Below, piece by piece: positions 1 to 9,400 of a stretch of DNA of 64,000 nucleotides. Position numbers and translations under genes: made by a program. The notes under the pieces are model-generated. The model saw only the letters and a list, made by a program, of their open reading frames with translations. It was not told where the DNA came from and did not search any database. Origin of the DNA: Raffaelea ambrosiae (lineage: Eukaryota; Ascomycota; Sordariomycetes; Ophiostomatales; Ophiostomataceae); NCBI GenBank assembly GCA_002778195.1, contig PCDI01000014.1, positions 759,173 through 823,172 of the forward strand, read 5' to 3'. Position 1 is the stretch's first letter. Each line of letters opens with the position of its first letter.

Positions 1-420
1 ACGACCCTGCCCCAGCACAACAAGATCGGCCGCCTCTTTGCCTACTACATCATCCAGACGCACACCGTCATCAACGTCATGATCTACGCCCTCTTCTCCG
101 GCAACACGTCCGGCTTCACCAAGAAGGTCACCGGGTCCACGCTCATGTTCGTGTCCGTGTCGCTGGGCCTGATTGTCGGCCCGCAGCTGTTCAAGTCGTC
201 CGAGGCGCCACGCTACGCAACCGCCTTCAACGCCGCCATTACCTGTTTTGCCCTCCTGGTGGCCATGCCGCTCATGCTGCAGGCCTACCTGTGGTGGCAG
301 AACAAGACGAAGCGTGCCCGCCAGGCCAGCCTGCCGCCAGCCACCGAGGCGGAGCTGGCCCAGGAGGGTCTGATGGACCAAACGGACAAGGAACAGCCCC
401 ATTTCCGCTATGTGTACTGA
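1..420 (+). CDS. MFS permease, allantoate (Dal5) type, C-terminal fragment
   Basis: Frame 1 is open from the first base to a TGA at 418-420, so the gene starts left of the window. The 139 visible residues hold the last transmembrane helices and a charged cytosolic tail ending HFRYVY. The segment around SGNTSGFTKKVTGS is the loop found in the anion:cation symporter (Dal5/allantoate) branch of the major facilitator superfamily; the permease at 42111-43801 has the matching NTAGHTKKVTMNA and also ends in FRYRL. The likely role is proton-coupled uptake of a small organic anion at the plasma membrane. The substrate cannot be told from this part. Confidence 0.85.
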   Translation, partial: TTLPQHNKIGRLFAYYIIQTHTVINVMIYALFSGNTSGFTKKVTGSTLMFVSVSLGLIVGPQLFKSSEAPRYATAFNAAITCFALLVAMPLMLQAYLWWQNKTKRARQASLPPATEAELAQEGLMDQTDKEQPHFRYVY

Positions 421-804
421 GTGGAAGAGGGAGCCGGCAGGAGCCATGATTGGCGAGAGTAGTCGCTCTTTATAGTCTGTATTCGGGCTGTGCACGCACA
501 CGTCCGTAGCGAATATAATCCGCATTGAACGTGCATCAACTGCATCAAATGCATCAAATGCATCAAATGCATCAAATTTGCGGTCAATCTGCTTTTGACG
601 GGCATGGACTTTCATGCCATGCATTGAACTGCATTCCAAGGTTGTCTACGCGAACTGGGTGGCTTCTTATGCGTAAACATGTCTTGGTTCGGGTATTTCG
701 TAATCATCACACCTTTTTCAACCACGCCCAAATGCACCACGCGAACAGAGACTGGTTGTTCCTTGCCTTGTCAATTATATACATACATCCCTCTCACTTC
801 TCCA
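421..804. other. Intergenic, convergent 3' ends
   Basis: This spacer lies between the permease stop and the stop of the minus-strand T5orf172 gene. It contains a 9-bp tandem repeat (TGCATCAAA, about five units, roughly 532-577). I see no gene in it. Confidence 0.6.
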
Positions 805-3282
805 TCATATCAAAATGCATTCCCCGGCCTGGTGCGATGCTAGGCAATATCTCCGCGGTGCGTGTCGGGGAGCCCCGTGTGATGGCCCGCCTTCCTGGCC
901 CAGCAGCATGGCCAGAACAGAAAAGAATAGGAAAAGCAAGCCGGCACAGTAGAGGAAAAGCAAGGATCCGAGCAGCCAGGCTGTCGCTGGATGCCGCCCT
1001 TTGGCTGCGAGACCCAACGTCCTCCCCACATGTGCCCGACCACGAAACTTCATGCAGCTCCTCAGTCTATGGACTCTGGTTCCGTGCGTCGTCCCATCGG
1101 AACGATTCCTGACCGTCTCCAGCCAGGTCCAGACGGAGTAGCGGTGCTTGTGCTTGTGCTTGTGCTTCCTCAGTCTCTGCTTCATTGCCTCGACCTTGGC
1201 CATCCAGTTCCTCTTGAGCTTGCCGTGTGCGTCGTAGGGCATCGTGCTCGAAAACCGGCTCCAGGCCTTGACGACGTCCAAGGCTTGTGCCTCGTCCGTT
1301 TGAAACCACTCTTCGTGATCCACGCCCCCTTCCAGAGGCTGTTCGGATCCCTCCCAGAGACGCAAGACGAGCATTTCCACGAGGCGGACGGGCAGGCCCA
1401 GCACCCCCAGAAGTGGAAACACGCCGTTGTTCTGTTGGAACTGGCGCTGCAGCTGCTGAGTCTTCGCCTTGCTTCGGCTCTTGCAGATGGTGCACGTGTG
1501 CGTCAGATGGCAGTGCTGGAGCGTTCGATGAACAAGCGTCTCGATTCTGCGGACGGCACACTCGACACGCACGGCAAAGACGAACTTGAGGTCCGGCACG
1601 CACGTCGTCTTCCAGTATCGCAGCCGTTCCGCAACCGGGCCCGGCAGTCTTTTCGCACTTGGCCCGAATATGATTTTCCTGGCCCTGCTGGTCCTGGCCC
1701 TGGCCCTGGCCCTGGCTCTGGCCTTTGTACTCCTCCTCTTGGTCCTGGCATTCCTTCTCGCAGCAGCGGGCTGCTTCACCGTCGGATCCCGGGCCTTGCC
1801 TATTTTGAGGAATTGGGGCTGCGACGCTCGGCGAAATGCATAGATCCAACCCGGCACAATGGTTTTTGTCTTCTTCATTTGCTCCAACTGCTTCTTCAGT
1901 TGATCGGATGGACTCGCTGCTTGGGAAAAAGGGTTGAACTTGAACGGTTTCAAGGAAGATGCAGCATGCTTGTTGACCTTGACGAGATCCTCGACGGAAT
2001 CCTCGTCAGACTCTTCGTCGGAATCCTCGTCGAGATACTCGTCGGAATCCTCGTCGAGATACTCGTCGGAATCCTCGTCGAGATACTCGTCGGAACCTTC
2101 TAAGGGATCCTCAAAGAGATCCTCGCCGTCAGCCACGTCTGGAGGAACATTCTCTCGTCGAGGATCATGATCCAGATCATCGCTGAAGAAACTGGGCTCG
2201 TCTATACAGGTGTCGCCGTCTTCGACCTCATGGTGGAGTCCGCCGCGATCCTCGAGCAAGCTGTCGTCCTCGGTGTGTTGTGATAGTTCTTGGGAGTCCT
2301 CAACCAGGCTGCTGTCCTCTATGAATTCCGGCAGCTCCTGGGAGTCCGCAAACAGGCTATCGTCCGCGGTGTGCTCTGGTAGCCCCTGCGAGAACGAGTC
2401 GTCGACGCTCGTGTCGGGACTGGGAGCTCCCTGTTCGGTGACGTCGGAGTTGTCAAACAAACCGGACAGGTCCGAAGAATTGACGACGTCCGAGATAACC
2501 TCCGAATCATCGGCAGAGAGATCGGCAGGATGAGAGCCCACCGCGGCTGCCGAGTCGTCGCATGTGTCCGCCAGACGATCGATGGAGACATCTTCTGTCG
2601 AGGCATCTGTCGGGACATCTGTCGGGACATCCTCTGTCGAGGCATCTGTCGGGACATCCTCTGCTGGGGCATCCCCCAAGTCTCTGGCCAACCGCTCCTC
2701 CGTCTCTTCATCGACATCATGCCCGCTGTCTCCATCATCGCTGCCGTGTGTGTTTGCCTTTTGAAGTCGGCGTAGGGCAGCAATGCTTTCTTCCCACGTC
2801 GCTGTCGTCATCGGCAAAGGCACGTCTGGACACGCAGACGACTCCAAGCTGAGGCCACACGCCTGGACATACCCGTGCCACAGGCGCTCGCGCCAAGCCC
2901 GGCATATCTCGTCGGCCTTGTCTTTGTGCGAGCGACCGCAGACCAGCAGCAGGGAGAGCTCGGTCAAGAGCGAGCATGATCGAGGAGATGGGACGTCCGT
3001 GCGGAGGAGCTCGTCAATGTTGTGGGCGATGGACGCCTCTCTTTTCTTTCCCAGGCGTCGAATACAGGGTTTTGGTTTATTCTCAGGGCCTAGCTTTGGT
3101 TTCTTCGCATGGGTAGATTTTGGTTGCTTTGCAGCGATGCAAGTCGTGTGAGGTGGTTGTGTGCCGAGAAAACGGCACAGACTGTCGTGAGATTGGAAAT
3201 AGTAGATCTCGTCGTCCCCGTCGTAGGCAAGAAACGGCTCAGACTGGGAGGGAGGAGGGGGTGCAGCAGATAGAGGAGACAT
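805..3282 (-). CDS. T5orf172/MUG113 (GIY-YIG superfamily) domain protein, paralog A
   Basis: Single-exon protein of 825 residues. The reading frame extends 15 codons further upstream only through a GTG; I chose the ATG at 3282 because its N-terminus (MSPLSAAPPPPSQSEPFLAY) matches that of the neighbouring paralog. A conserved N-terminal module (FLGTQPPHTTCIA, then VPSPRSC..GRSHKDKADEI) occupies about residues 18-137. A long acidic, low-complexity middle follows, with eight-residue DEYLDEDS repeats near 394-432. The T5orf172 domain spans about 475-680: GWIYAF and FLKIG stand for GIY and YIG, then RLRYW and the helix RRIETLVHRTL. An Arg/Ala-rich repeat is inserted after KIGKA. The C-terminus has a strongly hydrophobic stretch (AWLLGSLLFLYCAGLLFLFF) that could be a tail anchor. 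The family is nuclease-like; activity here is unproven. Confidence 0.8.
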   Translation of the reverse strand: MSPLSAAPPPPSQSEPFLAYDGDDEIYYFQSHDSLCRFLGTQPPHTTCIAAKQPKSTHAKKPKLGPENKPKPCIRRLGKKREASIAHNIDELLRTDVPSPRSCSLLTELSLLLVCGRSHKDKADEICRAWRERLWHGYVQACGLSLESSACPDVPLPMTTATWEESIAALRRLQKANTHGSDDGDSGHDVDEETEERLARDLGDAPAEDVPTDASTEDVPTDVPTDASTEDVSIDRLADTCDDSAAAVGSHPADLSADDSEVISDVVNSSDLSGLFDNSDVTEQGAPSPDTSVDDSFSQGLPEHTADDSLFADSQELPEFIEDSSLVEDSQELSQHTEDDSLLEDRGGLHHEVEDGDTCIDEPSFFSDDLDHDPRRENVPPDVADGEDLFEDPLEGSDEYLDEDSDEYLDEDSDEYLDEDSDEESDEDSVEDLVKVNKHAASSLKPFKFNPFSQAASPSDQLKKQLEQMKKTKTIVPGWIYAFRRASQPQFLKIGKARDPTVKQPAAARRNARTKRRSTKARARARARARTSRARKIIFGPSAKRLPGPVAERLRYWKTTCVPDLKFVFAVRVECAVRRIETLVHRTLQHCHLTHTCTICKSRSKAKTQQLQRQFQQNNGVFPLLGVLGLPVRLVEMLVLRLWEGSEQPLEGGVDHEEWFQTDEAQALDVVKAWSRFSSTMPYDAHGKLKRNWMAKVEAMKQRLRKHKHKHKHRYSVWTWLETVRNRSDGTTHGTRVHRLRSCMKFRGRAHVGRTLGLAAKGRHPATAWLLGSLLFLYCAGLLFLFFSVLAMLLGQEGGPSHGAPRHAPRRYCLASHQAGECILI
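1985..2100 (-). repeat. 24-bp coding minisatellite (acidic repeats)
   Basis: About four head-to-tail copies of a 24-bp unit encode Ser-Asp-Glu-Tyr-Leu-Asp-Glu-Asp blocks in the paralog A gene. The frame is kept throughout. Confidence 0.8.
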
Positions 3283-3936
3283 GATCGGGGCCGGGCGACT
3301 CGTGTAGAGCGTCCAGCCGGTGGTCACTGGACAGCCACAGCCAGAGAAGACTTCTAGGCAACAAAAGCGGCAGCATCACATCTTATATTACACAGCCATT
3401 GAGAAGGGGGGGGGGGGGGGGGGCAGCCATGCAGGCGGTGGAAAACCTAGCCACAGCCTCCCAAAATGCCGCTTCCCGAGCCCAGCACTCCCAGGCCATG
3501 GTAGTAGCATCAGCACAGAGCAGGGGTAGTTCGGGGGGGGCTGGTCACTGGTCAGGCTGGCAGCGTCCGAAACCCTGTCCAGAAGGAGGAGGTGTTCCTG
3601 CCACACGATTTATTTTCGTGCGCAAATATACATAGTACTTTTCAGGAGGGTGTGAATGCGTCTCTGGCGCGGTGCTGTCCAGCGACTCGACACTGGAAGC
3701 CTGCGGAACCACTACGAGGATGGCGCAGATTGAGGGGGGGGGGGGAGGTTCCCGTGTGTGTGGCGGAGGATTTAGCTGCAGCCACTACTGCAGAGGGCTG
3801 AGGAGATCCCAGTCAATGGAGTGCGCAGCAGTGTGGTTCGCAGAGCGCGGGCCGGAAGACAGGATGAACTTGGATTCTACTAGGCAGGGTATCTCATAGG
3901 CAATACAGTATCGTACATTAGTATACAGTGGTTGGA
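3283..3936. promoter_or_regulatory. Upstream region of paralog A with long G runs
   Basis: This 654-bp spacer lies upstream of paralog A and downstream of paralog B, both on the minus strand. It carries an uninterrupted run of about 17 G near 3407-3423 and a second run of about 12 G near 3733-3745, plus shorter runs near 3534. On the coding strand these are C runs. No gene is seen. The runs are prone to slippage and to G-quadruplex formation. Confidence 0.55.
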
Positions 3937-5274
3937 TCATCGCCGGCGCGTCCGCGTCGTTTCACCGCCCTTCTTCTGCTGCGTCGTTTCATCGCTCCTC
4001 TTCTGCTGCATGTCCTCGAGCCTTCTGCGTGAGCACCACTTCACCTCCGCAAGCCAGGACCGGACCACGTCCTCCTCGGCGTCCTCCTCTGGGTCCTCCG
4101 TTTCGTAGGCCTTTCTCCTGATGTCCTTCTTCTTCTCGTGAACCTTCCTCGACCAGTACTCGTCGAGGGAGCAATATTCATCGTATGGCAGTGTCTTGGC
4201 ATACCGCGCCCAGGTCTCGACGACTCTCCTGGCCCGTTTCGGGTCCGTGGCGAACCACTCGTTGTGCTTTGTCCCCCTTTCGACGACCTCCCCGTTCCTT
4301 GTCTTTTTCTTCGTCCTGTGGACGGCGCATGGGTCCTCCACGAGACGATCGCTCTGCAGCGTGCGGTGGATCAAACTCTCGATCTTCCCAACGGCGCATT
4401 CAATGCGCACAACCGCCAGCACTTCCAGGTCTTCCACACAGTCTGCCCAATAGGACAGCCGCTCTTCGACGGGGGGTGGGTATTCTTGGCTCTTCCTGTT
4501 CTTGCCGTTTTTGCTGTTTTTCTTTGCCCTGCCCCCGTGCGTGTGCTGGCCGTGCTGGCCGTGCTTGTCGTGCTGGCCGTGCTCGTGCTGGTCGTGCTGG
4601 TCGTGCTGGTCGTGCTGGTCGTGCTGGTCTGTGGCTTTCCCAATCTTGATGTACTCGGGATGCGAGCGGCTGCGGAATATATAGATGTAGCCAGACGTGG
4701 TGTTGGCAGTGATTCTCATTTGCTCCAGGAGCTTCTTCAGCTGGCCGAGCGGGTCGTGGGCCGGGGGATACCGTTTGAACGTCCTCGTCGCCGGCGTCGC
4801 GAACGAGGCCGTGCGGCTGTCGAGGACGTCTTCCCAGTCCCCGATCTCCATGGACGGCGGGGCCTCGGCAAGCTGGTCCGCCTGGCACACGCCATGCGCC
4901 TCGGCGAAGCCTTGCCAAAGACGTGATTTCCATGTGCGCAGGATGGCCTCGGCCTGTCCCTTGTGGTAGCGGCTGCAGAGGACGCGGCTGGACAGCTTGG
5001 CCAGGAGCTTCTCCGCGCGAGGAGACGGGATGCAGGCATCCAGGAGCTTCTCGGACAGCTCCTCGGCCTCGCGCTGGCTCTGCTTCGATGCATGAAGCGA
5101 GCAGTGCGGCTTGTTTCTCGCATACGGGGCATGGCCGATGCAAGCGGTGTAAGGCGGCTGGATGCCGAGGAAGTCGTGCAGACGCTCAAGAGACTCGAAG
5201 CGGAACGAGTGCTCTTTCCGGTCCCAGGTGAGAAATGGCCTAGAAGGCCGGGCGGCATGTATCAATGAGGGCAT
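3937..5274 (-). CDS. T5orf172/MUG113 (GIY-YIG superfamily) domain protein, paralog B
   Basis: Single-exon protein of 445 residues from the ATG at 5274 (an upstream ATG at 5307 is possible; a further extension begins only at GTG). It is a clear paralog of the next gene on the same strand: the N-terminal FLGIQPPYTACIG and IPSPRAEKLL..CSRYHKGQAEAI match paralog A. The T5orf172 domain covers about 190-361, with GYIYIF and YIKIG for the GIY and YIG elements, then ERLSYW and GKIESLIHRTL, and a terminal EWFATDPKRARRVVETW. A Asp-Gln-His repeat tract follows KIGKA, exactly where paralog A has its Arg/Ala tract. The long acidic middle and hydrophobic tail of paralog A are absent; the C-terminus is basic. 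A role on nucleic acid is inferred from the family. Confidence 0.82.
   Translation of the reverse strand: MPSLIHAARPSRPFLTWDRKEHSFRFESLERLHDFLGIQPPYTACIGHAPYARNKPHCSLHASKQSQREAEELSEKLLDACIPSPRAEKLLAKLSSRVLCSRYHKGQAEAILRTWKSRLWQGFAEAHGVCQADQLAEAPPSMEIGDWEDVLDSRTASFATPATRTFKRYPPAHDPLGQLKKLLEQMRITANTTSGYIYIFRSRSHPEYIKIGKATDQHDQHDQHDQHDQHEHGQHDKHGQHGQHTHGGRAKKNSKNGKNRKSQEYPPPVEERLSYWADCVEDLEVLAVVRIECAVGKIESLIHRTLQSDRLVEDPCAVHRTKKKTRNGEVVERGTKHNEWFATDPKRARRVVETWARYAKTLPYDEYCSLDEYWSRKVHEKKKDIRRKAYETEDPEEDAEEDVVRSWLAEVKWCSRRRLEDMQQKRSDETTQQKKGGETTRTRRR
4540..4632 (-). repeat. 9-bp coding repeat (Asp-Gln-His tract)
   Basis: GTGCTGGTC and variants are repeated head to tail on the plus strand, encoding Asp-Gln-His/Gly-Gln-His units inside the T5orf172 domain of paralog B. 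Confidence 0.8.
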
Positions 5275-6415
5275 TGTGCTTTTCTGGCTTGTTGCTCTGG
5301 CCAGCATTCGATGGGCGTCCCAGCCAAGAGCAGCCGCATTCGAACCAGCAGCCGCTTGCACTTATACGCAGCTTCCAGGCAGAGACCGTCTTCAGGCTGC
5401 ACACTGGGAGAAGCACCATGAAACACCACACTGCCTCGCCCGCCAAAAAACGCCTGGTCGGCATGCCCGCATGGACAGGCAGTGGTAAGCCTTAGGGGCC
5501 ACCCTCTGGAACGCTTTGCGCCCACCAGGGGCACCCTCTACGTGTGCTATTTTCGGGGGCTCGTCCAGCCAGGTGTGGCAGGCTACATACAAAGCAGTAT
5601 GCGGTCGAGCTCTGTCAAGGAGGAATTGACCACCCTCCGACTGTCCAAAGACAATGTGCGACGCGGACCGTTACGGGCCACACACACACACTTTGGCGCC
5701 TTGGGGATGGTGGGTTGCATCGAAGGATCCAACTGCAGCAACCCATGCAGGCCAATCTGCATCATCTCCAACCAGCCCTGGGCCCCGGTCCCAGCCACTA
5801 GCAAGCGCTGTGTGATGGCTGCCTCAAACACAGCTACCTGCCTAAAGGGAAAGGCGGACGACGCACGATTTAGGGGCCGTCACTTCTGTGGTGTCGTGCT
5901 CGTACTTTTGCTACTTTTCAGATGGGCTACCCCTCTCACCTGCTGCACGTGCTGTGTCGAGCCTTGCCTGTTTCGTGCCCACCATCTGCACACACGGCAC
6001 GCGAGCTAGGTCCAGATAAGAACACACGGCACGCCCAGGGGGGGGGTGGGGGGAAACGAAACTCTCTTGCAGAAGCCGCAGCAGCATCTGCGTCGGGAGT
6101 GTCCTTCGATGCATCCCCAGCCACCCAAGCTTGCAGCACACTGCCACCCCCAGTGAATACGGAAATGTAGAAAGTCGAAGTGATGGATGCCCTGCGTGGC
6201 ATTGGCTGTGTGTGCCTGCGTGCCTGCATTCCCGCTGTCGTCTCTGCGTGTTCAACCAGTCGTCTCTGCGTGCCTGCATTCAGTCGTCTCTGCGTGCTTG
6301 CAACTAGTCGTCTCTGCGTGCCTGCAACCAGTCGTCTCTGCCTGTCCACCTCTCTGGTGCTCTCTCGCCTCTTCGGTCCCAATCCACAAAGACAACCGCA
6401 TCGGTGTTCGGCACG
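5275..6415. promoter_or_regulatory. Divergent promoter region of paralog B and the sacsin-like gene
   Basis: This spacer of about 1.1 kb separates two divergent starts. It contains a run of eight G near 6040 and, next to the plus-strand gene, a 22-24-bp minisatellite at 6237-6345. No convincing coding region was found. In particular there is no upstream exon restoring the missing ATPase motifs of the downstream protein. Confidence 0.5.
6237..6345. repeat. 22-24-bp minisatellite
   Basis: About 4.5 head-to-tail copies of a unit starting GTCGTCTCTGCGTGCCTGCA, just upstream of the predicted ATG at 6416. Confidence 0.75.
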
Positions 6416-9400
6416 ATGAGCATCCTCGCCGAGCTGCTGCTGGCCGCCGACAAGTGCCATTACCGGAGGGCCAGAGCCGCACGCCACACACCTTGCATTG
6501 CATTCCATGTACATCCAGACAGAGTCGTCGCCGAGTACAACAATGACGGGACCACGCTGACGGGCCACACCCCCTTTTACAACGAGGCGCCAGAACATTG
6601 CATCAAGGCCTCCTTCGTGTCGACCGTGGCGTGGAAGACGCAGATACAGTCGGGCACCACCGCCCTGTCCCTCGCCGACGGAGCCGAGGACTGGGCGACG
6701 GACGCCATCGAGCCCGGGTGGGAAAGCTCCGGGCCGGGCTCGCCCTTGACGAGAGTCACGCTGCACCTTCGACAAGTCGAAGAGAACGGGGACCGCGAGG
6801 AAGCCGGAGACCCCGGGTGCCGCAGCCCGTCGGTTGCCGGCCCGCCGCCCGTCCGCGAGCAGTTTGACAAGTTCCCCGAGACGACCTTGCTCTTCCTGAA
6901 CAGCCTCAGGCGCGTGGAGATGTTCTTTTACGACGTCTACGGTTGCGAGACATCGTCCCGCGTATGCTCCGTCCAGCATCCCCGGACCAACCGAGCCGAG
7001 CTGCACTCCAGCACCGTCTCGGACGGGCTGCCCGAGGAGACCATCTCGTATTTTCACGTCACGACGTACCATACCGCACGGCCAACAGCTCGGGGGCCCG
7101 ACAAACGTCCGCTTGAACGAGAGACGCCCGAAACGCCGCCCGTCAAGCTGGCCTTCCCTTTGACACAGGCATCGGACCCGATCATCGCGCAGCAGCATCT
7201 CTTTGCGTTTCTGCGCGTCAGCCCGCACATGTTCAGCTTCTTGATCCACGCCGACTTTGCGCTGGATGAGTCCCGCAAAAGGGCGCGGGACTGTCCGGTG
7301 AACCAGTCCCTGGTCGTCTCCGTTGCCGACGCCTTCGTCGCCGCCTCTCTCGAGTTCTGCCGGGAGCCGTCTCTCTGTTTTCGCTGGATCGCCTACCTTC
7401 CGAAGCGGGATACCTGGCAACCCGGTCTTCTGGGACGTCTGCCGCGGGAAATCGAGCTCGCGATGGCTGATGGCCTCAATCTGTTTGCGGGCATCTCATC
7501 CCGCGACAGCCTGTCAGTCCCGAGAAGCCCACGACGGTGCATCAGCAGCCTCGCCTGTGTTCCACCGTCCATGCAGGACGACGACGGCCTGCCTCTGTTC
7601 GCCATTCGCGATTCGGAAAACATCATCTCCCCCCTGTACGGGGCAGCCGGCATCCGGTCTCTCCGGTCCTATCGTCTGAAGGACGTGCAGCGCAGCCAAG
7701 TGCTCGATTGGCTCGAGTCTGACCTGCAGTCTCCCGACAACAAGGGCCGGATGAGGCAGATGGGGGCGTCTGGCGCCGCGCGACGATGGCAGGCCAAAAC
7801 GGCTGCTCTGTTGTGCGACGTCCTGCAGGGGGACTGTTTCGGTCTTCTGACGTCACGCCTCAAGGCGATGGCCATCCTGCCTTTGGAGAGCGGCGACTGG
7901 GCTGCTGCCTCGCCCGGGCCCGTGTACTTTGCACAGATCGGACGTCTCGAGATTCCGCCAGACACTGGGCTGCGCACCATAGCAAGGAGCGTCACAGACC
8001 CGCAGCGGCTTGCCCTCTTCCGCACGCTGGGCGTGCGCATTGCTCCCGTGGAGCTGGTCGCAGAGAAGATCCTGGAGCAGTACGCGCCGGATGCATCCCG
8101 GGCCAAGATCAGCCTGTCCACGTCGCAGCAGCACCTGCGCTTCCTGTACCTGACGCACCATCGGAGAGACCCGTGCGCTCTGTCACTGGCGCCTCTGTCC
8201 ATTTGGGTCCAGCATCCGCATCCGGCCCAGCGGCCGGCTGACGTGGCCGTGTACATTGCCAACAATAGCTCGTACGGCATCCGAGAGCTTGTCCAGAAAC
8301 CACCCGACAGACCGCTGCTTGATTCTGGTGCTTCTGGTGATTTTGCTGCTTCTAGGAATTCTGGTGCTTCTGGTGATTCTGGTGATTCTGGTGCTTCTGC
8401 TGCTTCCGGACTGCCACCGGCCTTCTTCGTCAACGGCGCGTACTTTGTCGACGGGCCTCCCACGCCGCACGGCCAGAGCCTGTCGTGGAGGCAGTGGTTC
8501 TACAAATACCTCTCCATCCGCGACCATGTGCAGATTGTCCGCGACGGCAAGCTGACCAGCGCAGGGCAGTACCTGCAGCGCTGCAAGCCAGACAAGTTCC
8601 TGGGAGCGCTTCTCGTCGATTTCCAGCACCGCAAAAGGTTTGATCAGAAAACCATCAACAAGCTGCGCAAAACGGAGGTCCTCTGCCACGACCGCCGCTC
8701 CAAGGTCTCGCTTTTTTGGACCTTCTTCCCGACAACAGAGCTGCGAAGGCGCGTTAGCCAGTTTATGGAGCCTGGGGCATTCTTCCCTTGGGTCTATCTG
8801 GACGCGACCACGATCGATGACTCTATCCCTCCTCACTGGGAAAGTCTTTGGTCAGAACTGGGAATGTGGCAGCTCCATTATATGGCTGATTTGGATTTCG
8901 GTCTAACCATGCTCCAGTACACAAAAGAGGCTTTCCTTGACCGTCGCTTTTCGTCGCCCGAGCCAAAGATATACGCTCTATACAACCATGTCTACACAAT
9001 GGTTCACCGCTATTCTGATATAGATGAAGCAGCTGATTGGGCACGGTATGTGTATCTTGTTCGTTTGGCGTGTTCTGCTTCCGAGATGGCTAACAAATGA
9101 AGAGACTATTTTCAGCGATGGGGCCTGGTCTATATAAAGACCGGGTCGCATAGTCGCTCCTGGCCTTCTTATAAAACCTGCGTGTGGCATACTCCACAGC
9201 AAAATGAAACAAAGCAAGCCAAACCTGCGCTGGAAGCTCAGTACAAGGCCGTCTTGGGCGAGGACAGCTTCGAGTCGTGGTGCATCAGAGACCTGTTCTT
9301 GTCCGTGCTGCAAATTCCGCTGCGCGCTTGGGACGATCGCATCACGGAGCTCCAGACACTGAGGACCTCTGTGGGCCATGATCCCAGCACCTTGGCCACA

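Noticed and set aside
6404..6415. GTG-started extension of the sacsin-like gene
   Set aside because: Nuclear genes start at ATG; the first in-frame ATG is 6416.
5936..7420. 494-codon minus-strand frame opposite the sacsin-like gene start
   Set aside because: No domain and overlaps conserved plus-strand coding sequence.
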